Source of the DNA: Enterocloster clostridioformis
GTDB taxonomy: Bacteria > Bacillota > Clostridia > Lachnospirales > Lachnospiraceae
DNA: 64,000 nucleotides
Direction of reading: 5' to 3'
Assembly (NCBI RefSeq): GCF_020297485.1
Contig: NZ_JAIWZC010000001.1
Location: 1,240,001-1,304,000, forward strand
Part shown: one piece after another, positions 25,468 to 34,384 of the stretch
Numbering within the stretch: the stretch's first letter is position 1
How the letters are laid out: every line of letters starts with the position of its first letter
Notes under the pieces: model-generated
What the model saw: only the letters and a program-made list of their open reading frames with translations
The model's database searches: none
What the model was told of the DNA's origin: nothing
Position numbers and translations under genes: made by a program

Positions 25468-26637
25468 CTATCTGTTGATTCTGTCAACCTCATGCAACGC
25501 TGCAGATACTTTATCCATCTGTTCCTGTGTGTTGTAAAAGTCAATACCTAACCGAATATACCCTCCTCTCATAGTGCAGTGAATCTTATGTCTCCTTAAT
25601 ATGGAAATCACTTCCTCGTCAGCGTGGGATGGATAATAGACACATACCACCCCTCCCCAATTCTTTTTATCTTCTGCCTGCACAACGTGAAGGTCCAAAT
25701 CTTCCAGTTGCTTTCGCAAATACATCTCCAGCTGCCTGACATATTCATCAATGTTCTTGATTCCCAGCTCCAGTATCAGCTCAATCCCCTTGTTAATTGC
25801 GTTAATACAGTTATAACTTAAATTCCCGGATTCAAAGCGTCTGGCATTGGGGTGCCATTCCAGAAAGTCAAAATTGGTAGTTATGGCCGGCGGAGCCACA
25901 TGGCTTATAACGCTTTGGTATGATGCATAGGGAGGTATGATGTCTTTTACAATCCGGTTAGTGCAATAAACGATTCCGGCTCCCAGTGTTCCCAGAAGGC
26001 CTTTATTGGTGCCTGCAACCAACCAGTCAATATTCATGGCCTGTACATCTATATCCAATCTCCCCAAAGCCTGAATACCATCTACCATAAATATCACGTT
26101 CTTCTCCTTGCATGCTGCACCCAGCTTATGTAAATCTGCAAAAAATCCTGTGCTGAACTGCACTGCAGACACTGTAAGTATTTTTGTGTTTTCATCAATC
26201 GCTGCAATCATATCATCTGCGTTGATTTCCCCGTCTCTGCTCTTCACCACATGGAGGTCCACGTTTTTACGTTGGTGCAGGTTGATCCACGGAAACAAAT
26301 TCGCTTGATGCTCCTGGTCTGCGACTATCACATTATCCCCTTCTTTAAACGGATAGCCTTCTGCCAATATGGATACACCTTCACAGGTGTTCTTTACAAA
26401 AGCAACCTCAAGGGAATCCACCGCATGAATCAGTTGCGCCACCTTTTTACGCGTATCCGAAACCATGTCCCATGCTTTCGGAACAATATCATCGCCATAA
26501 TTGGCGATATAATCCTGCATAAAAGATTCATATGCTTTCTGAACCCTTATTGGCGGCATTACAACCGAAGAAACATTTAAAAAAATATCCTCGCCCAGGA
26601 AAGAAAACTCACTCTCTATCAGTTTCCTATTCAGCAT
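25468..26637 (-). CDS. class V aminotransferase (PLP-dependent, cysteine desulfurase/epimerase fold)
   Basis: A 389-residue fold-type I PLP enzyme. The PLP lysine is in VAGTNKGLLGTLG, the cofactor-aspartate in IFMVDGIQALG, and a phosphate-binding region near KNTCEGVSILAEG. Relatives include isopenicillin-N-epimerase-like enzymes, cysteine desulfurases and amino acid aminotransferases. The context (symporter, RidA, aspartate dehydrogenase) favours amino acid transamination, racemisation or lyase chemistry over sulfur mobilisation. It is 12 bases upstream of the symporter gene and 17 from the regulator gene, so all lie in one operon. Confidence 0.85.
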   Translation of the reverse strand: MLNRKLIESEFSFLGEDIFLNVSSVVMPPIRVQKAYESFMQDYIANYGDDIVPKAWDMVSDTRKKVAQLIHAVDSLEVAFVKNTCEGVSILAEGYPFKEGDNVIVADQEHQANLFPWINLHQRKNVDLHVVKSRDGEINADDMIAAIDENTKILTVSAVQFSTGFFADLHKLGAACKEKNVIFMVDGIQALGRLDIDVQAMNIDWLVAGTNKGLLGTLGAGIVYCTNRIVKDIIPPYASYQSVISHVAPPAITTNFDFLEWHPNARRFESGNLSYNCINAINKGIELILELGIKNIDEYVRQLEMYLRKQLEDLDLHVVQAEDKKNWGGVVCVYYPSHADEEVISILRRHKIHCTMRGGYIRLGIDFYNTQEQMDKVSAALHEVDRINR

Positions 26638-26653
26638 CTGCCTTCCTCCTTAA

Positions 26654-27307
26654 TCATTCACTGGTATCATTCAGGTTTTGCCCATCATTGATATAGTTAT
26701 AAATTGTATACCTTGACACATCATAGTATTTTGACACAATCGTGCTGGCATTTTTTATTTTAAATGCCCCCTTATTATTCAAATATCGAATACCATCAAT
26801 CTTCTGCTCCCGGTTCATTACAGCAACCGGAGCCCCAACATAATTAATGGATTCATTTATCAACGATATCAGCAAATCATCCACATTATTGTAGACAGTA
26901 GCCTCCACCTTCTCGTCCTCTCCTGATCCCACATAGCTATTAAGGAAATTTCTGGCTATCATAGCATCTGTAATATCGCAGTTCACACAGAGAGAACCTA
27001 ATATTTTACCCTGCTCGTCTTTAATATATATGGTACTGGATTTTAAATAACGCCCATCCTTTGTCTGGGAGATATACCCAAACTTTCCCTCATCCGCCTC
27101 CTCACCATGCATGATTTTTAATCCAATGGACGTGCCGCTGTCGCCCACCTCTCTTTTTGTAACATTGCCATTGGAGATGGCCACGATCGTGCGGGCGAAA
27201 TCCTTTTTATAATCATGTACTACAAACTCTACTGATTCCCCAAAATGCTTTCCTAATCCTCGGATTAAAACATCCAATGCCGGTAATAATTCACTGATTT
27301 CCTTCAA
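26654..27307 (-). CDS. YheO/DauR-type PAS-HTH transcriptional regulator
   Basis: A 217-residue regulator. An N-terminal PAS-like YheO domain at about residues 5-120 includes FVVHDYKKDFARTIVAISNG and DGRYLKSSTIYIKD. The C-terminal helix-turn-helix (NASTIVSKYYDVSRYTIYNYIND) is typical of the family. Characterised members include DauR, which controls D-arginine catabolism. It is likely the local regulator of this amino-acid cluster, sensing a substrate or metabolite with the PAS domain. It lies 16 bases downstream of ridA. Confidence 0.88.
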   Translation of the reverse strand: MKEISELLPALDVLIRGLGKHFGESVEFVVHDYKKDFARTIVAISNGNVTKREVGDSGTSIGLKIMHGEEADEGKFGYISQTKDGRYLKSSTIYIKDEQGKILGSLCVNCDITDAMIARNFLNSYVGSGEDEKVEATVYNNVDDLLISLINESINYVGAPVAVMNREQKIDGIRYLNNKGAFKIKNASTIVSKYYDVSRYTIYNYINDGQNLNDTSE

Positions 27308-27322
27308 CGTATCATCCTACTT

Positions 27323-27709
27323 TCAATTTTCTGTCTTTTTTGCTATCACATCAATCTCCACTAATATCCCCCTGAGCTGAACACCAAATGTAGATCTGGC
27401 AGGGAACGGTTCCGATATCATGGCACGATACACCTCGTTCATATCATCAAAATAAGATATATCGGACAAATATACCGTTGACCTGACTATATCGGCCAGT
27501 GTACATCCCGCTTCCTTTAGAACACACTCTACATTCTTAATAACCTGTTCTGTCTGAGACTTGATTCCATTTTTCATTTCTCCAGTAACTGGATCAACCG
27601 GTCTCTGTCCTGATACAAAGACGAATTGTTCGGTTTCTATTCCCTGGGAATAAGGTCCAGCCGGTGGCGGTGCCTGCTTTGTAAGCAGTTGAATTTTCTG
27701 TTCCATCAT
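27323..27709 (-). CDS. ridA: RidA-family imine/enamine deaminase
   Basis: 128 residues. It has the RidA pattern PPPAGPYSQGIETEQFVFVSGQRPVDP, the VIKNVECVLKEAG helix and the catalytic-arginine region PARSTFGVQL. RidA proteins hydrolyse reactive imines released by PLP and dehydrogenase enzymes. Aspartate dehydrogenase next door would make iminosuccinate, and the PLP enzyme other imines, so it fits as the detoxifying or completing step. ATG 27709 (or 27706) follows AAAGGGGG. Confidence 0.92.
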   Translation of the reverse strand: MMEQKIQLLTKQAPPPAGPYSQGIETEQFVFVSGQRPVDPVTGEMKNGIKSQTEQVIKNVECVLKEAGCTLADIVRSTVYLSDISYFDDMNEVYRAMISEPFPARSTFGVQLRGILVEIDVIAKKTEN

Positions 27710-27851
27710 AAACCCCCTTTTACTTAAAATCATTACACCTCTTGTTTCTGATTTTATTATACACTATTATCTATATAATTACAATATTATTTTAATATTT
27801 CAACAAATATTTTATGTTTGTTTAAAACAAATGTTTATGCAATAAAATATA

Positions 27852-27876
27852 GCAGAGGATCTCTGCAATCCTCTGC
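27852..27876 (-). terminator. terminator of the aspartate dehydrogenase gene
   Basis: GCAGAGGAT and ATCCTCTGC form a 9-bp stem. The minus strand then reads TATATTTTATT. It lies about 30 bases past the stop at 27908. Confidence 0.7.
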
Positions 27877-27907
27877 CATCCAATTTTAATATTCATACTT
27901 TAATTCA

Positions 27908-28770
27908 TCACAGCATAATCGTCTGCGACATTTTCTCCAGTAAAGCCAAAACGCTCCACGCAGCTAAGGTTGACGATTTAGCATTCTTCTCACTAGGTTT
28001 TACAGCCACCTTAATCTCAATTGTTCCAAAATCTCCATTAAGCCTGATATCATGAATATTTGTTTCCAACCCTGGACAACTGCTGATTTTGACTCTTGTC
28101 TCATCGACTCCAAGGGTTGCTAATGCCATGGAGACCGCAACATTTACATTCTTAGGAAATCCTGCGATTGCTTCCCTTGAACTGCCCTTAAAGACCAATT
28201 GTTCCTGATGTTCCGGTAATTCCTTTCCATCAAGATAGGGAGCTCCATTAAGAGAATGAGGATTCTTTGTGGTATGTATTTCGGCATCTCCAAGTCCGCC
28301 AAAACGCACTGCCCTCATAAGATCAAAGCCGCCTATGGCTCCACTGGCCACATAAAGCTTTGCCTCTGATTCAGAACCCGCCTGATTTATTCTTTCCATC
28401 AGTCTGCCATCCGCCAATGCCCCACAGAAAGAATGATCATATCAATGCCTGCCTTAAGAATATCACAGGCCATGCTTTCCACAACCTCTTTTGAGGCTGC
28501 TTCTATGACATAAGCAGGTTTATATGCAATGATTTCTTCAAGATACAACGCCCTTTTGACCCCCAGCCGTTCTGCCAGCTTCTCTGCCTGGAACTGCTGC
28601 CTGTCATAAACCGCGGATATCTCATAGTGCTTCACCAGTTTATCATTAATACCATCTGCAATAATTGACCCTAGTACACCGCATCCTATTATTATAATAC
28701 TTTTTTTATCAGAACCCATAGCAACGCTTTTTCCTCTCCCTTTAAGAATCTTGCTTTTATCATAACTCAA
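27908..28770 (-). pseudogene. nadX: aspartate dehydrogenase (NadX-type), frameshifted in a G tract
   Basis: Two adjoining frames give one enzyme. The first (to about 28400) has the Rossmann motif IIIIGCGVLGSIIADG and ends falsely with GHWRMAD. The second gives LADGRLMERINQAG, VASGAIGGFDL and SCPGLETNIHDI to 27908. One extra base in a run of four G (plus-strand CCCC, 28420-28423) would restore ILSVGALADGRLM. The enzyme oxidises L-aspartate to iminosuccinate with NAD(P). The start may be ATG 28719. It is a recent loss, a slippage-controlled gene or a sequencing error; all other parts look intact. Confidence 0.87.
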
Positions 28771-28916
28771 ATATCCGGAAAAGAAAAGTTGCTTTATCTA
28801 AAATGATTACCTCCATATTTTATTTACCAACTATTGCCTTCAATTGTCATAATAACATCCCAATAGGGCGAAGCTGAATTATCCAATAATAGGAAATTCA
28901 GTTCTTTATCATATAT

Positions 28917-29795
28917 TTAAATGGTAATCTCCGTTGAAAAGGCAGTTACAGCATTCCCCGTAATTTGAACCAACTTCGGCGCTCCGTGCTCTTTTTCAAC
29001 ATGAACATGTATTGTGCCATCGCGTTTGACAGCTTCCCCCTGCAAAATATCAAAGTCGAGGCACGGTTCATCGGCATCCTGCAAAATATTATAATGTACT
29101 AAATAAGCGCCCAGCGGGCCGTTTGAATTTCCTGTTACAGGGTCCTCCGCAATCCCAATCGCCGGGGCAAACATCCTTCCGTGGACCAAAATTATTTTCT
29201 GCGGATTGAGTGTAAAGGCATAATACCCGTTACACTCAATTTGTTTGCTAATCTCCGTCAGCTTTTGCAAATCCGGCTGAAGTCCGTGAAGCAGCTCATT
29301 TGAATAAAGAGGAACCATAACCTTGGAATGCCCGGTGGAAGCAATCGCAACGGGATATTCCCTGCAAATCTCCTCACGAGCGATTCCCAAAGCGTCCGCA
29401 ATCCGATTTCTTACAGTATCCCCAGCAGGCGCAGATACCGCAGGTGTTCCCTGCGTCATTATGATTGAGTAGTCGTTTTCGTCTCGGACAACATCCACGG
29501 GCAATAAGTCTGCTTTTGTTTTTTGGACAACTGTTCCGCATTCTAAATTTTTCTCTTTGGCCCGGACATAATGGGCCGCTATCGTGGCATGACTGCATAT
29601 AGGAACTTCTGTTGTGGGTGCAAAAAACCGTACTTCTACATCATAATCCGTAGAATCTGCTTCAAAAATAAAAGCTGTTTCCGAATTATTTAATTCTCTG
29701 GCGATTCTCTGCATCTGCTCCTCTGTCAGTCCCTTTGCATCAGGAATTACGCCGGCAGGATTGCCATGAAATCTGTCCTTTGTAAATGAATCCAC
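28917..29795 (-). CDS. PhzF-family epimerase/isomerase
   Basis: A 292-residue protein with the PhzF start DSFTKDRFHGNPAGV and FAPTTEVPICSHATIAAHYV, plus the second-half GIAEDPVTGNSNGPLGAYLV. Members isomerise or epimerise small acids using a Glu (here in NNSETAFIF) and no cofactor. The frame continues upstream through VKTYKIYQV, the usual family N-terminus, but that position has GTT where a start codon is expected, 8 bases after GAGAGG. The only later start is GTG 29795, without a ribosome site. So the true start codon may have been lost; the substrate is unknown. Confidence 0.85.
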   Translation of the reverse strand: MDSFTKDRFHGNPAGVIPDAKGLTEEQMQRIARELNNSETAFIFEADSTDYDVEVRFFAPTTEVPICSHATIAAHYVRAKEKNLECGTVVQKTKADLLPVDVVRDENDYSIIMTQGTPAVSAPAGDTVRNRIADALGIAREEICREYPVAIASTGHSKVMVPLYSNELLHGLQPDLQKLTEISKQIECNGYYAFTLNPQKIILVHGRMFAPAIGIAEDPVTGNSNGPLGAYLVHYNILQDADEPCLDFDILQGEAVKRDGTIHVHVEKEHGAPKLVQITGNAVTAFSTEITI

Positions 29796-29905
29796 TTGGT
29801 AAATCTTATACGTTTTAACAAAATATTCCTCTCAGACTTTCGATTTTCGAGTGTGCTTTAAACGCCTAAATTCCTGTATTTCGCCGCCTTACTCATAGCT
29901 CCCAA

Positions 29906-30151
29906 CTATATGAATGTAAAATAAGCATTAAGCAGTACTAATATCATCGCGAACACACTTAATACTGAATAAAATATCTTCATCCCCTTACTTTTTGTAT
30001 TCCTGACAGAATATACCAAATAAACAAACCATACCGTGTAAGCACATATGGTAAAAAGGGGATTTCTGACCAGATACAAAAGAATAAACAGGATATTGAC
30101 CACTTTCATCCCATCCTCTGAAAACAACTGTTTTTTCAATCTTTCCAGCAT
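29906..30151 (-). CDS. small membrane protein
   Basis: 81 residues from ATG 30151, with GAGGAGGAAAGCC upstream. After a charged N-terminus (MLERLKKQLFSEDG) come two or three hydrophobic segments (VVNILFILLYLV, FTICAYTVWFVYLVYS, IFYSVLSVFAMILVLLNAYF). No family is recognised. It starts just past a group II intron remnant. Confidence 0.68.
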   Translation of the reverse strand: MLERLKKQLFSEDGMKVVNILFILLYLVRNPLFTICAYTVWFVYLVYSVRNTKSKGMKIFYSVLSVFAMILVLLNAYFTFI

Positions 30152-30159
30152 GGCTTTCC

Positions 30160-30249
30160 TCCTCACTGAATCCTGTTCACTGGCAAGCTGTTGACAGCTT
30201 GCAGAACACACGACTTTCACCTGTTAGAGTGCGCCCATGGCGCACAAAC
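30160..30249 (-). mobile_element. 5' remnant of a class C group II intron
   Basis: The minus strand from 30249 reads GTTTGTGCGCCATGGGCGCA, then CTAACAGGTGAAAGTC. This matches the start of the full introns in this window (GTTTGCCC...CATGGGCG...CTAATGGGTGAAAGTCCC). It follows TTT and a terminator hairpin in the same arrangement. Only about 90 bases survive. The 3' limit is uncertain. Confidence 0.7.
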
Positions 30250-30252
30250 AAA

Positions 30253-30281
30253 GAGAGACATCGCACTCGAAATGCCTCTCT
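30253..30281 (-). terminator. terminator of the uxuA gene
   Basis: GAGAGGCAT and ATGTCTCTC form a 9-bp stem (one G-T pair) followed by TTT, then the intron scar. It lies 16 bases past the stop at 30297. Confidence 0.72.
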
Positions 30282-30296
30282 CGCTTATCCCCGTAT

Positions 30297-31298
30297 TTAT
30301 TTTTCGTCATCGTAATCCATCATGCTGATAAGTCCCTGCAGCTTGCCGATCTCATAGGCCCGCGCGCGGTGGCCGAATTTGGAATCACTTTCCATGATGG
30401 GAACGTGATCCTCGCAGACATAGCCCTTAAAGCCGGATTCCTTCAACTTTCTCATCACCCTCGCCGGGTTATAGTTTCCTTCGCCCAGATAGCATTCCCT
30501 AAAATCATCCGGCACGCCCAGCACATCCCGGAAATGAACGTAGAAAATCTTTCCCCTATGGCCGAAATAGTCGATAAATCGCTCTACCACCGGGGCGCCG
30601 CCCATCTCCGAGCAGCAGCCTAGACACAAATCAACGCCCCAGGCCGGACTGTTGGTCTCCCTGTCTGCGCGGACATAGCTCTCGAAGCTGTTAAAGATCC
30701 TGGCCACACCCGATACACAGGCCACCGGCGGATCGTCAGGATGAAGCGCCATCTTCACGCCGGCCTTTTCAGCCTCCGGCAGGATCGCCTTCATAAAATA
30801 TTCATGGTTCTTCCACATATCTTCAGGATCGGGAATCTCCACGTCCAGCCGGGCGGCGTAAGCCACGCGGTTTCCGTCCCGCCTCGCCGCCTCATCATTA
30901 TAAGCGGAAACCCTCGCCCCTCCTCTGGTTTTCGCCTCATAGGAGGTGCGCCACACGAAGGTCGGAGTAAAATGATATCCGAAATAAGTGATTCCTAGCT
31001 TTCCGAAGCTGCGGATCAGCCCGATGTAATTCTCTATCTGCTCGTCGCGCCCCGGAAGTCCCAGCATTACCTTGTCATAAAACCGGATTGGCACATTTTC
31101 AATGCAGACCAGTTTGACCCCGTAGGATTCCGTTTTCTCCTTATATGCTTTGATATCCTCAAACGCCCAGGTCTTCTCTCCGGGAATGTCCGGCGTGTTG
31201 TACTGAATATCCGTGATTCCAAGCTGCTGGAAATAGATCAACGTCTCCGGGTCAATGGTATTTAACTGGCAGCCCAGTAATTTAATATTTGAAGCCAT
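30297..31298 (-). CDS. uxuA: mannonate dehydratase
   Basis: A 333-residue TIM-barrel enzyme of the xylose-isomerase-like superfamily. MALHPDDPPVACVSGVARI is the UxuA metal/substrate motif, and GVDLCLGCCSEMG and FYVHFRDVLG follow as in the family. It dehydrates D-mannonate to 2-keto-3-deoxygluconate in hexuronate breakdown. It is the last gene of an operon with the TRAP permease genes and a GntR regulator, so the transporter probably imports a hexuronate or aldonate. ATG 31298 has GGAGGGAAATACGCTGCT upstream. Confidence 0.9.
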   Translation of the reverse strand: MASNIKLLGCQLNTIDPETLIYFQQLGITDIQYNTPDIPGEKTWAFEDIKAYKEKTESYGVKLVCIENVPIRFYDKVMLGLPGRDEQIENYIGLIRSFGKLGITYFGYHFTPTFVWRTSYEAKTRGGARVSAYNDEAARRDGNRVAYAARLDVEIPDPEDMWKNHEYFMKAILPEAEKAGVKMALHPDDPPVACVSGVARIFNSFESYVRADRETNSPAWGVDLCLGCCSEMGGAPVVERFIDYFGHRGKIFYVHFRDVLGVPDDFRECYLGEGNYNPARVMRKLKESGFKGYVCEDHVPIMESDSKFGHRARAYEIGKLQGLISMMDYDDEK

Positions 31299-31316
31299 AG
31301 CAGCGTATTTCCCTCC

Positions 31317-32594
31317 TTACAGCCCTGTGAGCGCTAACGTCACGCCAGGGAACAGATTAATGATAATCAAAACCGTTAACAGTGCCACATAGTAGGGCAG
31401 CACAGCCTTAAACGCCCTGTCAAAGGAAATGCCTCCTATTTTCGACGTCACAAACAGACACAGCGCCATGGGCGGCGTCAGCATTCCAATCATCAAGAGC
31501 AGCACCATAATAACTCCAAACTGCACGGTACTCATACCGATAATCTTTACAATAGGAAGCAGCACCGGCAACGTCACCAGCAGCGCCGAAGTGGTCTCCA
31601 TGAAGGTTCCCACAAACAGCAGGAACAGGTTGATAAGGAGCAGAATCAGATACGGGTTGCTCGTCAGGCTAAATAAAAGCTCTGCGCTCTTTTCCGCCAC
31701 CTTCTCCGTGCCAATCATCCAGGCAAACACGGTTCCGGTAGCAATAAGCAGCATGACCATGCCGATACTCTTGATAGAATTTCGCATGATGTCCATGAGG
31801 CTTTGCCAGGTCATCTCCTTGTAGATCACAACACCCAAAAACAAGGAGTATGCGGCCGCTACAGCAGCAGTTTCCGTCGGCGTAGCGAAGCCAGATAGCA
31901 TACCTACGATAAGAATCAGCGGGGACAACAGCGCCCAGAAGGCTTCTTTAAAGGCCTTCCAGATCTCCGGCAGCGTAGCCCTCCTGCTCTTAGGGTAATT
32001 GCGCTTTTTGGAAATAATATAGACCACCAACATCATAAATCCGGCCATTAGAATACCCGTGGGAATCCCTGCCATAAACAGTGCGCCGATGGACGTTCCG
32101 CTCATAATTCCATACAGTACCATGGGACTGCTGGGCGGAATGATAGGCCCGATCGTAGAGGAAGCCGCAGTAATGCCCACTGAAAAATCGGGGTCGTAGC
32201 CCTCGTCTACCATGGCCTTAATCTCAACATTGCCCAGACCAGCCGCGTCCGCGATCGCCGATCCGCTTACTCCGGAAAAAAATACGCTGGCTAGTACATT
32301 TACATGCCCCAAGCCGCCGGTGATATGGCCAACAAGTACGTTGGCAAATTTAAACAGCCTTTTCGTGATTCCCGAACTGTTCATCAGCTCTCCCACTAGG
32401 ATGAAGAACGGAGCCGCCATAATAGTATAGGAAGCGGAGCCGCTTACCATGGCTTGCGGGATAAAGGACTGCGGAACGGACTGCTCCACCAAAGCGTAGA
32501 CCAGCGTAGTGATCAGCATACAAAAGGCCGCCGGCACGCGGAGCAGCAGCAGTACGAGAAACAGCACGATAATAAGAATTCCTACCTGCATCAC
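31317..32594 (-). CDS. dctM: TRAP transporter large permease subunit
   Basis: 425 residues with about 12 hydrophobic segments. LVGELMNSSGITKRLFKFAN and GASIGALFMAGIPTGILMAG-like stretches (TSIGALFMAGIPTGIL) and IIPPSSPMVLYG are DctM hallmarks. It forms the sodium-driven channel of a tripartite TRAP uptake system in the cytoplasmic membrane. It overlaps dctQ by 4 bases and precedes uxuA by 18. Confidence 0.94.
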   Translation of the reverse strand: MMQVGILIIVLFLVLLLLRVPAAFCMLITTLVYALVEQSVPQSFIPQAMVSGSASYTIMAAPFFILVGELMNSSGITKRLFKFANVLVGHITGGLGHVNVLASVFFSGVSGSAIADAAGLGNVEIKAMVDEGYDPDFSVGITAASSTIGPIIPPSSPMVLYGIMSGTSIGALFMAGIPTGILMAGFMMLVVYIISKKRNYPKSRRATLPEIWKAFKEAFWALLSPLILIVGMLSGFATPTETAAVAAAYSLFLGVVIYKEMTWQSLMDIMRNSIKSIGMVMLLIATGTVFAWMIGTEKVAEKSAELLFSLTSNPYLILLLINLFLLFVGTFMETTSALLVTLPVLLPIVKIIGMSTVQFGVIMVLLLMIGMLTPPMALCLFVTSKIGGISFDRAFKAVLPYYVALLTVLIIINLFPGVTLALTGL

Positions 32595-33166
32595 TGCCTT
32601 CCTCCCTTCCCGTCATTTCCAAGAACCTCTTCCATCAGCTTCTTGCCGCTTTCCAGTTCCTGATCAATCTGTTCGTCGGTGTCAACCACCACGCCCTCGA
32701 TACTCTTTTTCCGTATGCAGTTAATAAGCGCGTCCAGAAAAAACAGGGCCATGATAACGCTGCACACCGGTACCGCCAGATACATGCAGCCTCTGGGAAT
32801 GTGAGTGATAGGAAGGGGCGTCTTCATCTGGCGCATGGAAAGCCCATAACCGTAGCAGGTCATGTAGAGGGTAAGGAACAAAAGACCCATAATCGTGACC
32901 AGATTCAGAACATATTTTACTGGGCGCGCCATTTTCTGAAAGAGAAAGTCTACCGCCACATGGCCGCAGTGACGCACCGCATAAGCCGCCGCAAGGAATG
33001 TGAGCCACGCCATCATCAGAACGCAGTATTCTTCCACCTGTGTAAAAGAGAAATTGAACAGATTGCGGCACAGCATTTGAACCAGAACCATGCTAAGCAA
33101 CACCGCCGTCAAGACACAAGCCAGCGCAAAAAAAAATTTATCCAAAAAATTTGTAATATATTTCAC
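32591..33166 (-). CDS. dctQ: TRAP transporter small permease subunit
   Basis: 191 residues with four hydrophobic segments. EEYCVLMMAWLTFLAAAYAV and the following HCGHVAVDFL are typical DctQ sequence. It pairs with the large subunit (4-base overlap) to make the membrane part of the transporter. The C-terminal 40 residues form a charged cytoplasmic tail. Confidence 0.92.
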   Translation of the reverse strand: MKYITNFLDKFFFALACVLTAVLLSMVLVQMLCRNLFNFSFTQVEEYCVLMMAWLTFLAAAYAVRHCGHVAVDFLFQKMARPVKYVLNLVTIMGLLFLTLYMTCYGYGLSMRQMKTPLPITHIPRGCMYLAVPVCSVIMALFFLDALINCIRKKSIEGVVVDTDEQIDQELESGKKLMEEVLGNDGKGGRQ

Positions 33167-33231
33167 TGTGTATTCTCCTTATAGATGTAAAAAGGGACGC
33201 TATAGCCGCGGCGCCCCTGTAAACTCTGCTT

Positions 33232-34326
33232 TTATAATCCCTGAATGACTTCCCAGCCGCCTTCTGCCCAGGAATCTTTGAATTTTTCCAATACCTGTTC
33301 GATGATCTTTCCTTTAAACGCCTCAATATCGATCTGGTCCGCCGGTATAACGGTCATTCCCTTCTCTTCCAGCTCCTTAATATACTGCACGTCCTGCTCG
33401 GCTCCCTTTTCATTGAACAGGTCGTAACCGCTCTGAGCCGCATTTATCACAAGCTCTTTTTCTTCGTCTGTCAGCGTTTCATACCATTTCTCATTTACGT
33501 GGAACAAATACGCGCCGTACTGATGGCTGGTGAGCATCATGTATTTCTGAACGCTGTAGAAACCGCCTTGCATGATCATGTCGGTGGGGTTTTCCTGTGC
33601 GTCCGCCGCCCCTGTCTGCAGAGCACTGAACAGCTCGCCAAAGGGAATCGGTACAATAGAAGCACCGCAGGCCTGCCAAGAAGCAACTACGCCCTCCACA
33701 CTGGGGGTACGGAACTTTAAGCCTACCATGTCGTCCGGGCTCTTGATCTCTTTATTTGCGGTGATATATCTGGGAGTGCGGACAGCCACGGAATCGGTGA
33801 TGATTGCGTGCACGCCGTACTGCTCGATCATTTTATCATTTAAACCCTGCTCTTCCTTAAGCATCTTCCAATACTTTTTCACATGGTCCGCGTCTCGGAA
33901 GCAGAAAGCCACATTGGCGTAGCCAAGCCACTCCGGAAGCACCCAGGTCGCCAGCATATCGGAAGTCAGATACACGTCAAAGTTTCCCTCGGACAGACCG
34001 ATACATAGATCCTCGTCGTTGGTCCCCACCTGGCCGGTTAAGTACCGCTCCACTGCGATCTTACCACCGGACTGCTCTTCTAAGGAATCGCAAAATGCGT
34101 TTCCCATATCCAGAGAGAGGCCGTTCAAATTTCCCACAACCCGGACTGTCTTCTCCGCTTCTGTCAGTTCAGCGGAAGTCTCGCTTTCTTTTCCTGCCTC
34201 CTCTGCAGCCTCCGCCTGAGAAGCCGTGCTCTCCGGCACTGAAAGGCTGCCACACCCTACTGTCGTTGCCGCTACGCATATTGCCGCAGCGCATGCCGCC
34301 CAACGTTTTAAGTTCTTTAGCCTCAT
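33232..34326 (-). CDS. dctP: TRAP transporter substrate-binding lipoprotein
   Basis: 364 residues. The N-terminal lipoprotein signal ends with ATTVGC. The mature protein has the DctP fold, with VGLKFRTPSVEGVVASWQAC holding the substrate-carboxylate arginine (FRTP), and GAADAQENPTDMI. Context (uxuA, GntR regulator) suggests a sugar acid such as glucuronate, galacturonate or mannonate. It lies 66 bases upstream of dctQ. Confidence 0.93.
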   Translation of the reverse strand: MRLKNLKRWAACAAAICVAATTVGCGSLSVPESTASQAEAAEEAGKESETSAELTEAEKTVRVVGNLNGLSLDMGNAFCDSLEEQSGGKIAVERYLTGQVGTNDEDLCIGLSEGNFDVYLTSDMLATWVLPEWLGYANVAFCFRDADHVKKYWKMLKEEQGLNDKMIEQYGVHAIITDSVAVRTPRYITANKEIKSPDDMVGLKFRTPSVEGVVASWQACGASIVPIPFGELFSALQTGAADAQENPTDMIMQGGFYSVQKYMMLTSHQYGAYLFHVNEKWYETLTDEEKELVINAAQSGYDLFNEKGAEQDVQYIKELEEKGMTVIPADQIDIEAFKGKIIEQVLEKFKDSWAEGGWEVIQGL

Positions 34327-34384
34327 AATGTACCTCCCAATGATCCAGGGTGCACATGGATTCGCTTATATATGTATTGCACGG

